Positions 53,787 to 61,838 of a DNA stretch of 64,000 bases are shown here, in pieces (within the stretch, counting starts at the first letter, position 1; each line of letters begins with the position of its first letter). The position numbers were made by a program, and so were the translations under genes. Origin of the DNA: Streptomyces sp. WM6378 (GTDB taxonomy: Bacteria > Actinomycetota > Actinomycetes > Streptomycetales > Streptomycetaceae); assembly GCF_001279695.1 (NCBI RefSeq), contig NZ_LGDD01000328.1:192363-256362 (forward strand). Direction: 5' to 3'. The notes below the pieces were generated by a model. The model was not told the DNA's origin. It was given only the letters and a program-made list of their open reading frames with translations, and ran no database searches.

Positions 53787-53819
53787 CGTCAGCTCGCTGT
53801 CAGTGGCCGACGCAACCAT
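53787..53819 (+). promoter_or_regulatory. SARP-type box and -10 for the acyl-activation operon
   Basis: CGTCAGC at 53787-53793 and TGTCAGT at 53798-53804 (period 11), then 9 nt and AACCAT at 53814-53819. Expected start near 53826, 60 bases before the next ATG. It should drive the five genes up to the PPTase. Confidence 0.78.
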
Positions 53820-53885
53820 CGTCACGGGGTCGCCGCCACAGGGGCGATCCGCCGCCACGATCAGTGAGCCGATGCGGAGGCCGGG

Positions 53886-54776
53886 ATGAGCGTGATCAGC
53901 GCCGAGGGATCGGCGGCGACCGTCGAGCGGTCGCTCCGAGGGATCGAGGACCTCGTCCTGGACGAGGTCCTCGTCTCGTTTCCGTACAACAGCGGGTCCC
54001 AGCTGCACGAGTACTTCGGCACGGGCCGCGTGCCGCGCGCGTTCGGCGGGTCCTGCGTCTGGCAGTCCTTCGAGACCGGGTGCCTGGTGTCGGACATGGC
54101 CGGCCGGAGCGTGACGTACCGGATCGACGGCCGCCACGTCGCAGTGGTCCACCGCCACGCCGACGGCATCACCGTGCTCGATCCGTACCTCCTGCACGTC
54201 CACCCCCTGCGCCTCGACCGGGCTGACGCGCGGGCCGGCGTGGTCGACCTTGCGGCCGACGCCTATCCGTACCGGGCCCGCGCCGACGGCTCCCCCGCAC
54301 CGAGCGGCGTGCGCGTGCGGTGGCGGCTCGACGACGACTCGATCCGCCTCAACTACCTCCGCTTCAGCCCCCGTCGGGGCCACAACGTCATTTCGCGCTC
54401 GTTCCTGCTGCGCACCGACCGGCTCCTCACCACCGTGCCGCCGGCCCCCGACTGGATACGCCCACGATTGCTGCACCCGGAACAGCACAGCGTGTCGGTG
54501 CGGGTGCTCCATCCGACGTCGCGACGGCTCGCCGAGCTCGTACTCCCCTTGGCCGCACCAGATTTGACGACCAATCAGCTCATCAGCAAGAACAACCAGG
54601 GCGAGGTGTCCCGCCACGGCACGGCGGGGTTCGGCCGCGACAGCGAACTGGTCGCGGACGCCATCTCCGTACACCCCACCGATGTGTACGAGTTCCTCCT
54701 GGAGGCGGCCGCGCTGCACCGGGCGGCCGCGCCCGCCGGGCTCGAACTGGCCGACTACTGCCTGGAGGACGAATGA
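53886..54776 (+). CDS. Uncharacterised protein with arylamine N-acetyltransferase-like Cys-His-Asp pattern
   Basis: A 296-residue soluble protein I do not recognise with certainty. Around residues 50-100 it has RAFGGSCVWQSF (Cys57), then GRHVAVVHRHADGITVLDPYLL (His84, Asp99). The spacing and GG-x-C setting match the N-terminal half of arylamine N-acetyltransferases, whose Cys forms an acyl thioester. The C-terminal half (about 115-280) is unlike the usual NAT lid. In a SARP-type operon with an acyl-AMP ligase and ACP, a thiol acyltransferase role (moving an acyl or aminoacyl group, or forming an amide) is possible but inferred. GGAGG precedes the ATG. Confidence 0.6.
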   Translation: MSVISAEGSAATVERSLRGIEDLVLDEVLVSFPYNSGSQLHEYFGTGRVPRAFGGSCVWQSFETGCLVSDMAGRSVTYRIDGRHVAVVHRHADGITVLDPYLLHVHPLRLDRADARAGVVDLAADAYPYRARADGSPAPSGVRVRWRLDDDSIRLNYLRFSPRRGHNVISRSFLLRTDRLLTTVPPAPDWIRPRLLHPEQHSVSVRVLHPTSRRLAELVLPLAAPDLTTNQLISKNNQGEVSRHGTAGFGRDSELVADAISVHPTDVYEFLLEAAALHRAAAPAGLELADYCLEDE

Positions 54777-55297
54777 CCACCGCGCCCGCCGCCCCCTCCT
54801 TCTTCCTCGCGGGCACCATGCAGGGCGCCAGGACCGGCTCCAACCTGGTCGACCAGTCCTACCGCGCGGCGCTGACCTCGACGATCCTCGATGGCCGGCC
54901 GGACGCCGTCATCCACGACCCCGGGGCACTGATGGCCCAGTGGGAGGCGGAGTGCCAGGGGGACGTGCGCGCCGCCCACGCCGCGCTCAGCGAACTCCCG
55001 GCCGTCCACCGCAGCGAGCTGGCCCCCGAACTCCTCGCGCTCACCGAGATGTTCCACCACCTGACCCGCCTCGCCGCGACCAGCGACGTCTGCGTGGCCT
55101 GGCTGCCCGGCCACGAGCCGAGCATGGGGACGGCCGCCGAGATGCTGTCCGCGTACCGGGCGGGCCGCACCGTCGTGTCCATCACCGCCATGTGCCAGAA
55201 CCTCGCGGTCCTCGCCTGCTCGACGGTGATCCTGCCGAACCTGCCCGCATTCCGGGAGTGGCTCGCCCGGGACGTACGCCCGAGCCGCGTGAACTGA
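54773..55297 (+). CDS. Nucleoside 2-deoxyribosyltransferase-like protein
   Basis: A 174-residue protein with the Rossmann-like layout of this superfamily: FFLAGTMQGARTG at the start (compare IYLAGP), SDVCVAWLPGHEPSMGTAAEMLSAYRAGRTVV in the middle, where the Glu of GTAAEM matches the catalytic Glu of deoxyribosyltransferases. No nucleoside chemistry is expected in a lipopeptide cluster, so its role is open: it might cleave or bind an AMP/acyl-adenylate type compound. It overlaps the previous stop by four bases (ATGA). Function inferred only from fold. Confidence 0.65.
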   Translation: MTTAPAAPSFFLAGTMQGARTGSNLVDQSYRAALTSTILDGRPDAVIHDPGALMAQWEAECQGDVRAAHAALSELPAVHRSELAPELLALTEMFHHLTRLAATSDVCVAWLPGHEPSMGTAAEMLSAYRAGRTVVSITAMCQNLAVLACSTVILPNLPAFREWLARDVRPSRVN

Positions 55298-55310
55298 GAG
55301 GAGCGAGACC

Positions 55311-57086
55311 GTGGCCCTTGTGACCAGTTTGGCCCTTCCCGCGTTTCCCACCCGACTGCCGGACCCGGCAACCGTCGTGGAGGCCCTGCTGCTCCGCGCC
55401 TCGGGGCCGGACGCGGCCCGGCCCGTGTTCACCGCCCTCGGCCAACGGGGCGAGCGGCTCGGGCAGCTGACCGCGGCCGAACTCCTGGGCCGGGTCCGCG
55501 CCACGGCCGCCGCGCTGGGAAAGGTGGGCGGCCCCGGCGACCGGGTCGTCGTCCCGGCACTGCCCGGCCTCGACTTCCCCGTCGGCTTCCTGGCCTGCCT
55601 GTACGCCGGGCGGATCGCGGTACCCGTACCGCCGTTGCGCACGGGCACGGGCACGACCGGCCGCGCGGACCGGCTCGCGGTGATCCGAGAGGACTGCGAC
55701 CCGGTCGCGGTCCTGGTGTCGACGCCTCAGGAGTCCCTCCAGGGCCGGCCAGGACCGGCCGTGATCACGGTGTCGCGGTCATCGACCGACGAGGACGTAC
55801 CGCCCGCCCCCTGCGCACTCGACGCGCAGGCGGTCGCCCTCCTCCAGTACACCTCCGGCTCGACGAGCGACCCCCGGGGAGTGGTCGTCCGGCACGGCAA
55901 TCTGGTGGCCAACCAGGTGGCGCTGCGCGACCGCTGCGAGCTCGACTCCGGTACGACGGTGGTGAGTTGGCTGCCGTTCTTCCACGACATGGGGCTGTGC
56001 ACGGGCGTGGTCCTGCCGCTCGTGTCGGGGGCGGCGGCCGTCACGATGGAGCCCTCGACGTTCGTCCGGGATCCGATGGTGTGGCTGCGCGCGATCGAGG
56101 CCGAGGAGGACGTCTTCGCCGCCGCGCCGGACTTCGCGTACGAGCTGTGTGTGCGGCGGATTCCGGCTCAGGAGCGGCGCCGGGTCGACCTGTCCACGTG
56201 GCGGGTGGCCGCGAACGGGGCGGAGCCGGTGCGGGCGGACACCCTACGCAGGTTCGCGGACGCGTTTCGCCCCTCCTTCTTCCGTCCGGAGGTGTTCTCG
56301 CCGGGGTACGGCCTCGCGGAGTGCACCCTGAGCGTGACGCTCGGCCGCCCGTTGTACGACTCCCCCGTCCGCCGCTACGACCGGGACGCGCTGGCCCGGG
56401 GCACGGCCATACCGGCCGCGTCGCCGGACAGCGCGGTCGAGCTGGTCGGCTGCGGCACGCCGCTGCCCGGGGTGCGGATCCGCATCGTCGACGCGGCGAC
56501 GCACCGCGTGCTGCCCGCGGGTGCGGTGGGCGAGATCTGGGTGTCGGGTCCTGGGAACTGCCAGGGGTACTGGGGCCGGGACGCGGAGTCGGCGCAGGTG
56601 TTCGGGGCGCGTCTGGAAGGCCGGTCGTACGTACGCACCGGGGATCTGGGCTGCCTGGACGACGGCGAACTGTTCATCACGGGCCGCCTCAAAGACGTCC
56701 TGGTGGTGGGCGGTGAGAACTACTTCCCGCAGGACATCGAGGCGGTGGCCGGCGCCGCGCACGAGGCCTTCACGCACCAGCGGGCAGCGGCGTGGCCGCT
56801 GGACGAGTCGGCGCCGGGCGTCGCGGTGGTGGTCGAGACGACCGAGCGGGACCCGGAGGTGCTCGCCCGCGCGGTACGGGCCGCGGGCATCGCGGTCGCC
56901 AGGGCGCTGCCCGCCCCGGTGAGCGTCTTCGCGGTGGCCCGCAACCAGGTACCCCGCACGACCAGCGGCAAGACCCGCCGCCGGGACTGCGCGAAGGAAG
57001 TCCGGGCGGGCCGGCTGCCGCTGCTGGCCCAGTGGTCGAGCGCACCCGGCGCACCCGTCCGCGAAGAGAGGAAACACTCGGCATGA
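55311..57086 (+). CDS. Fatty acyl-AMP ligase (FAAL-like)
   Basis: A 591-residue adenylate-forming enzyme. The ATP loop YTSGSTSDPRGVV is near residue 180, then WLPFFHDMGLCTG, the NGAEPVRADTLRRFADAF stretch, GYGLAECTLSVT, and VRTGDLGCLDDGELFITGRLKDVLVVGGENYFPQDIE. The HDMGL and RDRAE-like blocks are those of acyl-AMP ligases that load a carrier protein rather than CoA. With the ACP encoded next to it, it should activate a fatty or other acid and load it for the first condensation domain of the NRPS. GAGAGGAGC is eight bases before GTG 55311. Confidence 0.92.
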   Translation: MALVTSLALPAFPTRLPDPATVVEALLLRASGPDAARPVFTALGQRGERLGQLTAAELLGRVRATAAALGKVGGPGDRVVVPALPGLDFPVGFLACLYAGRIAVPVPPLRTGTGTTGRADRLAVIREDCDPVAVLVSTPQESLQGRPGPAVITVSRSSTDEDVPPAPCALDAQAVALLQYTSGSTSDPRGVVVRHGNLVANQVALRDRCELDSGTTVVSWLPFFHDMGLCTGVVLPLVSGAAAVTMEPSTFVRDPMVWLRAIEAEEDVFAAAPDFAYELCVRRIPAQERRRVDLSTWRVAANGAEPVRADTLRRFADAFRPSFFRPEVFSPGYGLAECTLSVTLGRPLYDSPVRRYDRDALARGTAIPAASPDSAVELVGCGTPLPGVRIRIVDAATHRVLPAGAVGEIWVSGPGNCQGYWGRDAESAQVFGARLEGRSYVRTGDLGCLDDGELFITGRLKDVLVVGGENYFPQDIEAVAGAAHEAFTHQRAAAWPLDESAPGVAVVVETTERDPEVLARAVRAAGIAVARALPAPVSVFAVARNQVPRTTSGKTRRRDCAKEVRAGRLPLLAQWSSAPGAPVREERKHSA

Positions 57087-57379
57087 GCGAGCAAGGGACC
57101 GTATCGGTGACGGTGACGGAGCGACAGGTGGCGGACCAGCTGTCCCAACTCCTGGCGGAACTGCTCGACTTGGAGCTCGACCTGATCGACCGCGACGTAC
57201 CGCTCAGCGCCTACGGAATCGACTCGATGACCAGCACCTGGCTGACGAGCGAGCTGGGTGACCGCTGCGGGGTGGTGATCGACAGGGCGGTACTGCTCGA
57301 CAGGCCGAGCGTGGCGGAGGTGGCGCAGGACGTGGTGGCAGCCTTGCGCGGGGCCGGGCAGGACCCGGCCGCCTCTTGA
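57083..57379 (+). CDS. Acyl carrier protein, FAAL partner
   Basis: A 98-residue ACP. The phosphopantetheine Ser lies in SAYGIDSMTSTWLTSEL; a long first helix (QVADQLSQLLAELLDLELDLID) and a last helix with PSVAEVAQDV complete the fold. ATG overlaps the FAAL stop (ATGA), and the next gene, a PPTase, overlaps its own stop. It is the likely acceptor for the acyl adenylate and a donor to C1 of the NRPS. It is distinct from the PKS ACP at 20009. Confidence 0.92.
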   Translation: MSEQGTVSVTVTERQVADQLSQLLAELLDLELDLIDRDVPLSAYGIDSMTSTWLTSELGDRCGVVIDRAVLLDRPSVAEVAQDVVAALRGAGQDPAAS

Positions 57380-58071
57380 TCGAGAAGCTGCTCCCGCTCT
57401 CGGCCGCCGCATCGGAACAGTTCGGCGACACTCCGGACGGGGAGGGCCTCTTCCCGCAGGAGCGGGCGTTGCTGGCGGGGGTGGGCGCGGGCCGCCGCCG
57501 GGAGTTCACGACGGTGCGGCACTGCGCCCGCCTGGCCCTGAAGGAACTGGGCGTGCCCCCGGCCCCCCTCCTGCCCGACGAGGGGGGCGCCCCGGGCTGG
57601 CCGACGGGGATCGTGGGCAGCATGACCCACTGCCGCGGCTACCGCGCGGCGGTGGTCGCCCACCGCACCGCCGTACGGGCCCTGGGCATAGACGCGGAAC
57701 CGCACCGCCCGCTGAGGGAGGGCGTAGTGAGCGCGGTGGCCCGCCCGGAGGAGCGGGCCGCCCTCGCGGGCCTGGGCGGAACGGTCTGCTGGGACCGCCT
57801 GCTCTTCTCCGCGAAGGAGGCGGCGTTCAAGGCGTGGTCCCCGGGCGCCCGAGCGGGCGGCATCCGACCGAGGAGCCTGCACGACATCAGGGTGACCCTG
57901 CACCCGGCCGACGGCACCTTCCGGGCGGAGATCCTCCCCGACCACCCGGAAGCCACCTGCCTTGAGGGCCACTGGCTGGCATCGCCAGACCTCCTGCTGA
58001 CCGCGGTATCAGTACCCGCCTCCCGTACTGCCGCCCTCGCCGGCTCCCTGTCGGCCGGTACGAACGTTTGA
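57376..58071 (+). CDS. 4'-phosphopantetheinyl transferase (Sfp/EntD type)
   Basis: A 231-residue PPTase. It shows GSMTHCRGYRAAVVA, ALGIDAEPHRPL (metal-binding Asp and Glu) and the LFSAKEAAFKAW motif that positions the acceptor Ser. It should modify the carrier domains of the cluster (two ACPs, four PCPs). It starts at a TTG that overlaps the ACP stop codon (TTGA). It ends the SARP-type operon. Confidence 0.93.
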   Translation: MIEKLLPLSAAASEQFGDTPDGEGLFPQERALLAGVGAGRRREFTTVRHCARLALKELGVPPAPLLPDEGGAPGWPTGIVGSMTHCRGYRAAVVAHRTAVRALGIDAEPHRPLREGVVSAVARPEERAALAGLGGTVCWDRLLFSAKEAAFKAWSPGARAGGIRPRSLHDIRVTLHPADGTFRAEILPDHPEATCLEGHWLASPDLLLTAVSVPASRTAALAGSLSAGTNV

Positions 58072-58088
58072 CAGCCGTTCATGCCATG

Positions 58089-58106
58089 GGAAAGTCTCGG
58101 CCTACA
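58089..58106. promoter_or_regulatory. Degenerate ArsR-type operator before the second ArsR gene
   Basis: GGAAAGT-CTCG-GCCTACA matches the 51360 site at 13 of 18 positions, including the CTCG spacer, 30 bases before the ArsR ATG. Autoregulation is likely. Confidence 0.55.
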
Positions 58107-58135
58107 GGTTTCCGGGATTTTGCTAGAGGTGGGCC

Positions 58136-58498
58136 ATGACCAGCGAGGAGCTTCTGGCGGTACTTGCCGCGGTCGGCCACGCCCAGCGACTGAGGGTGGT
58201 GGCCGAACTCTCCGAGGGCCGCATGTACGTCAGCGAACTGGCCCGCCGCCTCGGCATGTCCCGCCCCCTCCTCTACATGCACCTGGAACGCCTGGAAAAG
58301 GCCGGCCTGGTGATCGGCAGCCTGGAGCTGAGCGAGGACGGCAAGGCCCTGAAGTACTTCGAACTGGCCCCGTTCGACCTCCACGTGAACGTGGACACGA
58401 TCCTGGCGGCTGTGGCGGAGGATGCGGCGGCGGGGGCCGGGGACCCTGAGCCCGCGACGGAAGCCGCCGAGGCGAAGCCGAAGAGGAAGCGCGCTTAA
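58136..58498 (+). CDS. ArsR-type winged-helix regulator (copy 2)
   Basis: A 120-residue paralogue of the regulator at 44941-45270: the helix-turn-helix block (YVSELARRLGMSRPLLYMHLERLEKA) is identical. It has a longer, Ala/Glu/Lys-rich C-terminal tail. No metal-binding motif. It closes the cluster on the right; its stop codon shares the TTAA at 58495-58498 with the stop of the facing protease gene. It may act on the same operators as copy 1, including that of the MMPL exporter. Confidence 0.92.
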   Translation: MTSEELLAVLAAVGHAQRLRVVAELSEGRMYVSELARRLGMSRPLLYMHLERLEKAGLVIGSLELSEDGKALKYFELAPFDLHVNVDTILAAVAEDAAAGAGDPEPATEAAEAKPKRKRA

Positions 58499-61437
58499 AG
58501 CCCGCCCGCCAGCCCCCGAGCCCGCTCCAACACCCACCCCGGCGAGACGACCTCCACGTTCCCGTCCAGCGCCGCCGCCGCACGACGCAGCGCTTCGGCC
58601 GCCGCCCCCGGTGCGTCGGGCAGCGACCGGGCCGCCGCTGCCAAGGCCCTGGCCGCTTCCGCCTGGGCGGCGCCCGCGATGTCCAGGGCGGCCGAGGCGC
58701 GGTCCGCCGTCGTGGCGCACTGGTCGTAGCGGGCGCCGCACCAGTACGCCCAGGCCAGGTTCAGCAGGCAGACGCCCTCCGCACGGGGGTTCTCCATCAG
58801 CGAGGCCTCGTGGCGGGCCTCCTCCAGGACCGACGCCGCCCGTGCCGGGTCGTCCAGGGCCAGGAGGGCGAGGCCCCGCGCGTTGAGGGCGTACGCGATC
58901 GCCTCCTGGCTGTCGGCGGCCCGGTAGGCGCGGGCCGTCTCCTCGCCCGCCTCGGCGGTCTCCTGCCAGCGGCCGAGCGTGAGGAGGGCGATCGTGCGCG
59001 CGTTGCCGGCCCGGGCGATCGTGAGCAAGTTGCCGTCGGCGGCGGCCAGTTCGGTCAGTCGAGTGGCTCCCGTCAGCGCGCTCTCGCCGTCCCCCAGGTA
59101 GCTGTGCGCGAGGCTGAGGGAGAGCAGCGCGTGCACCTCCCGCTCGGTGTCGCCGAGTTCGCGGGCCAACTCGGCTGCCCGGGTGAGGGGTTGGACGGTG
59201 GCTCTCTGGTCGCCGAGCTGGCGGTGGGTGTCGCCGAGCCCGAACAGTGCGTTCTGGAGCGCGGGCCGGTCGCCGAGGCGTTCGGCGAGGGCCGCCGCCT
59301 CGGTGAACAGTTCGGCCGCCTGCTCCATCGGGCCCGCGCTGAGCCGGGCGTGCCCGTAGGCGACGGCATGGGCGAGACGTACTCGCTCGTCGCGGATGCG
59401 GCCCTCGACGGCGAGGTGCATCGAGACCGCGGCGAGCACCGACCCGTGCCACACCAGCCACTCGCTGATCTCGCACAGCACCCGCGCGGCATCGTCGAAG
59501 TCCTCGGAGCGTACGAGGTGGTCGAACCGACGGCGCTGCGGCTCGATGTCCTCCAGCGTCCGCCAGGTGCCGCGCGGCCGGGCCCGGCGCCCGTACCAGG
59601 ATGCGATCTCTCGTTCCACTGCCTGTCTCCTGTGAGGTCCGTCCTGCGGCATCCGTCCGTAGGCGATCTCCGCGTCCAGCGGGTGCAGGGCGAAGGTGCG
59701 GTGCGCCCGGTCCACGGAGACCAGGTGCATGCGGACGAGGGAGGTGAGGACCGCGGCCGCGGGCAGCCCCGCGTCGAGGCCGGCCAGGATCTCTTCGAGC
59801 GCGCCCTGCGCCACGGGCGTACGCAGCGCGGCGAGGACACCGAGGACCGCGTGCGCCCGTTCGTCCAGCCGTTTGTAGCGGTCCTGGGCGAGGTCGGCGA
59901 CGACGTCGTGGCGCCGGGTGAAGTCCTTCAGCACGTCTTGCAGCCTTGGCAGGAGCACCGTGTCGTCGGCGAGCGCGCCGACGAGCAGTTCCAGCGCGCG
60001 CGGTACGCCGTGTACACGGACGACGGCTTGCAGCAGTTCGTCGTCGGACAGGTCCGCGATGCCGAGCGAGCCGTCCCGGTCGAGTTCGCGAAGGAGCGCC
60101 GCCGCCTCGGCGGGGCCAAGCCCCTCGGACAGTTCGACGTGCGCGGCGAAGCGCCGCAGTTCGGGCGCGAGGCGCACCGGTACCTGGCTGGTGACCAGGA
60201 GCCGCGGCGTCGATCGGGCCCGGAACAGCCAGTCCAGGATGGCTGCGAGTTCGTCGTCGGCGACGCTGCCGTCGTCGTCGAGCAGGTCCTCCAGGTTGTC
60301 CATGAGGATGACGATCAGCCGCTCGCCCATCGCCGTGAGCAGTTCGGCGAGCCGCTCCTGCGTGGTCCCGCCCGCGTTCCAGACCTCGCGCAACTCGGCG
60401 AGGCGCTCGGGCCCGAGCAGCCGGGCACAGTCGAAATAGAGGCGCTCCAGCGAAATCCCGGACGTACGGGTGGAGAGGTTGACCAGGCCGGACGGCAGCG
60501 GCCCTTGGGCGGTGCCCGGCCACACACCCCGGTCGAGCAGGTCCATGACCTTCGCGGCGAGCGCGCTCTTGCCGATGCCGCGCGGCCCGGTGATGACCAC
60601 CATGCGGATCGCGGGATCGCTCAAGTGCCGCGCGATCGCGTCGCGTTCACTGGCCCGGTTCTTGAACAGCTCGATGCCGTACGCGACGGGGACGCCGACC
60701 ACCCGCACGTCCCCGGGCGATTCCCCGGGCACGGCGAGAGGCAGGGGCTCGGGCAGCCCGAGCAGCCGGACGAGCTCCGCACGGTCCGCCGGGCCGAGCC
60801 CGTGCAGCGCGTGGTCCAGGCGGACGGCGGTGAGCCGACCCGGCCCCTCCGAGCGGTGGTGCTCGGCGACCACCCCGATGATGCGGCTGCCGGCCCACAC
60901 CGCGGCGCCGGACATGCCGGCCCACGGAGACGTACCCGGGTCCGGGTCGGCGCCGGCCGGTGCGACGGTCACCTCCAGCGTGCCGGTGCGGAGGTTGGAC
61001 AGCGCCGCGACGGTCCCGTCCGCCTGGTGCAGCTCGCGGAAGGACGTACGGTCGGAGCGGCTGCGGCGCTTCCACAGCGGGAACCCGAGGGCGTGCACGT
61101 CGATCACACCGTGCCGGTCGTCGGGGATCCGCCCGAACCGGACGGGCCCGACGGCCTCGGGCGCCGTCTCCGGTGGCACGACACTCAGCACGGCGAGGTC
61201 GGTATCCGTATCCGCCCAGGCAACAGCGGCCGGACCGGACCATTCACCCTCCCGGTCGGCATCGAACCGTACGACCACGCCGGTTGCGTCAACGACCACA
61301 TGGGCGGCGGTGAGGACGGTGTCGGCGCGTATCCGGTAGCCGGAACCGCGTCGCCTGCCGCCGCCGGTCTCGACGATGATCTCGGCGATCCGGTGCGGGT
61401 CGAGCCCAGGCCCGTCGGCCGAGGGCTCAGCTCTCAT
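58495..61437 (-). CDS. Trypsin-like protease / STAND NTPase / TPR protein
   Basis: A 980-residue three-part protein. Residues about 20-210 are a trypsin-like domain with the full triad: His46 (LTAAHVV), Asp80 (TDTDLAVL) and Ser176 (GMSGAAVW). Residues about 255-560 form a P-loop NTPase (Walker A GPRGIGKS 284-291, Walker B LIVILMDNLEDLL). From about 640 to the end are TPR-like helical repeats. This is the build of signal-transducing NTPases with a protease effector, known from bacterial defence-like systems. The start overlaps the trypco2 gene by 11 bases. There is no signal peptide, so it is cytoplasmic. Confidence 0.88.
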   Translation of the reverse strand: MRAEPSADGPGLDPHRIAEIIVETGGGRRRGSGYRIRADTVLTAAHVVVDATGVVVRFDADREGEWSGPAAVAWADTDTDLAVLSVVPPETAPEAVGPVRFGRIPDDRHGVIDVHALGFPLWKRRSRSDRTSFRELHQADGTVAALSNLRTGTLEVTVAPAGADPDPGTSPWAGMSGAAVWAGSRIIGVVAEHHRSEGPGRLTAVRLDHALHGLGPADRAELVRLLGLPEPLPLAVPGESPGDVRVVGVPVAYGIELFKNRASERDAIARHLSDPAIRMVVITGPRGIGKSALAAKVMDLLDRGVWPGTAQGPLPSGLVNLSTRTSGISLERLYFDCARLLGPERLAELREVWNAGGTTQERLAELLTAMGERLIVILMDNLEDLLDDDGSVADDELAAILDWLFRARSTPRLLVTSQVPVRLAPELRRFAAHVELSEGLGPAEAAALLRELDRDGSLGIADLSDDELLQAVVRVHGVPRALELLVGALADDTVLLPRLQDVLKDFTRRHDVVADLAQDRYKRLDERAHAVLGVLAALRTPVAQGALEEILAGLDAGLPAAAVLTSLVRMHLVSVDRAHRTFALHPLDAEIAYGRMPQDGPHRRQAVEREIASWYGRRARPRGTWRTLEDIEPQRRRFDHLVRSEDFDDAARVLCEISEWLVWHGSVLAAVSMHLAVEGRIRDERVRLAHAVAYGHARLSAGPMEQAAELFTEAAALAERLGDRPALQNALFGLGDTHRQLGDQRATVQPLTRAAELARELGDTEREVHALLSLSLAHSYLGDGESALTGATRLTELAAADGNLLTIARAGNARTIALLTLGRWQETAEAGEETARAYRAADSQEAIAYALNARGLALLALDDPARAASVLEEARHEASLMENPRAEGVCLLNLAWAYWCGARYDQCATTADRASAALDIAGAAQAEAARALAAAARSLPDAPGAAAEALRRAAAALDGNVEVVSPGWVLERARGLAGGL

Positions 61438-61738
61438 CGAACAGCTCGGCGCCCGAGATCAGCGCGGGGCGCTCGGGCGCCTCGGCGCGCACCGGCTGGA
61501 GGGTGAGCTTGATCCGCTGGGTGGCCGTGTTCGCGGAGCGCGCGGAATGCTTGACGTCGAACACCCAGAACCGCACCTTGGCCCCCGGCTCCCGGCTCCG
61601 CTCGACCCCCACGGTGAGTTCGAGTTCGAGCGACTCGGCCTGGAACCGGATCCCTTCGCCGTCCCCGTCCGCCATGGCCCGGCTCAGCTCGCTCCGCAGC
61701 TGAGCGATCATGTCCGCCAGCTCCACCGCGTCGTCCAC
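61427..61738 (-). CDS. Trypsin-co-occurring domain 2 (trypco2) protein
   Basis: About 103 residues (longer if an upstream start is used; ATG 61774 or 61789 are possible). The core VELADMIAQLRSELSRAM and IRFQAESLELELTVGVE...VRFWVFDVKHSARSANTATQRIKLTLQPV match the small trypco2 family that is encoded next to trypsin-NTPase proteins. It overlaps the protease start, so the two form one transcript. Its role is unknown; it is thought to be a partner or substrate of the protease in conflict systems. I chose GTG 61738 for fit to family length. Confidence 0.8.
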   Translation of the reverse strand: MDDAVELADMIAQLRSELSRAMADGDGEGIRFQAESLELELTVGVERSREPGAKVRFWVFDVKHSARSANTATQRIKLTLQPVRAEAPERPALISGAELFDES

Positions 61739-61838
61739 CCTCAGCCCCCGCCTCACCCGAAACCACCCGGCCATGTGCGCACCGAGCATACCTAGAGCTG
61801 GTCAACTGCACGCTGGGAAGGGTGACTTCGGCCGGTTT

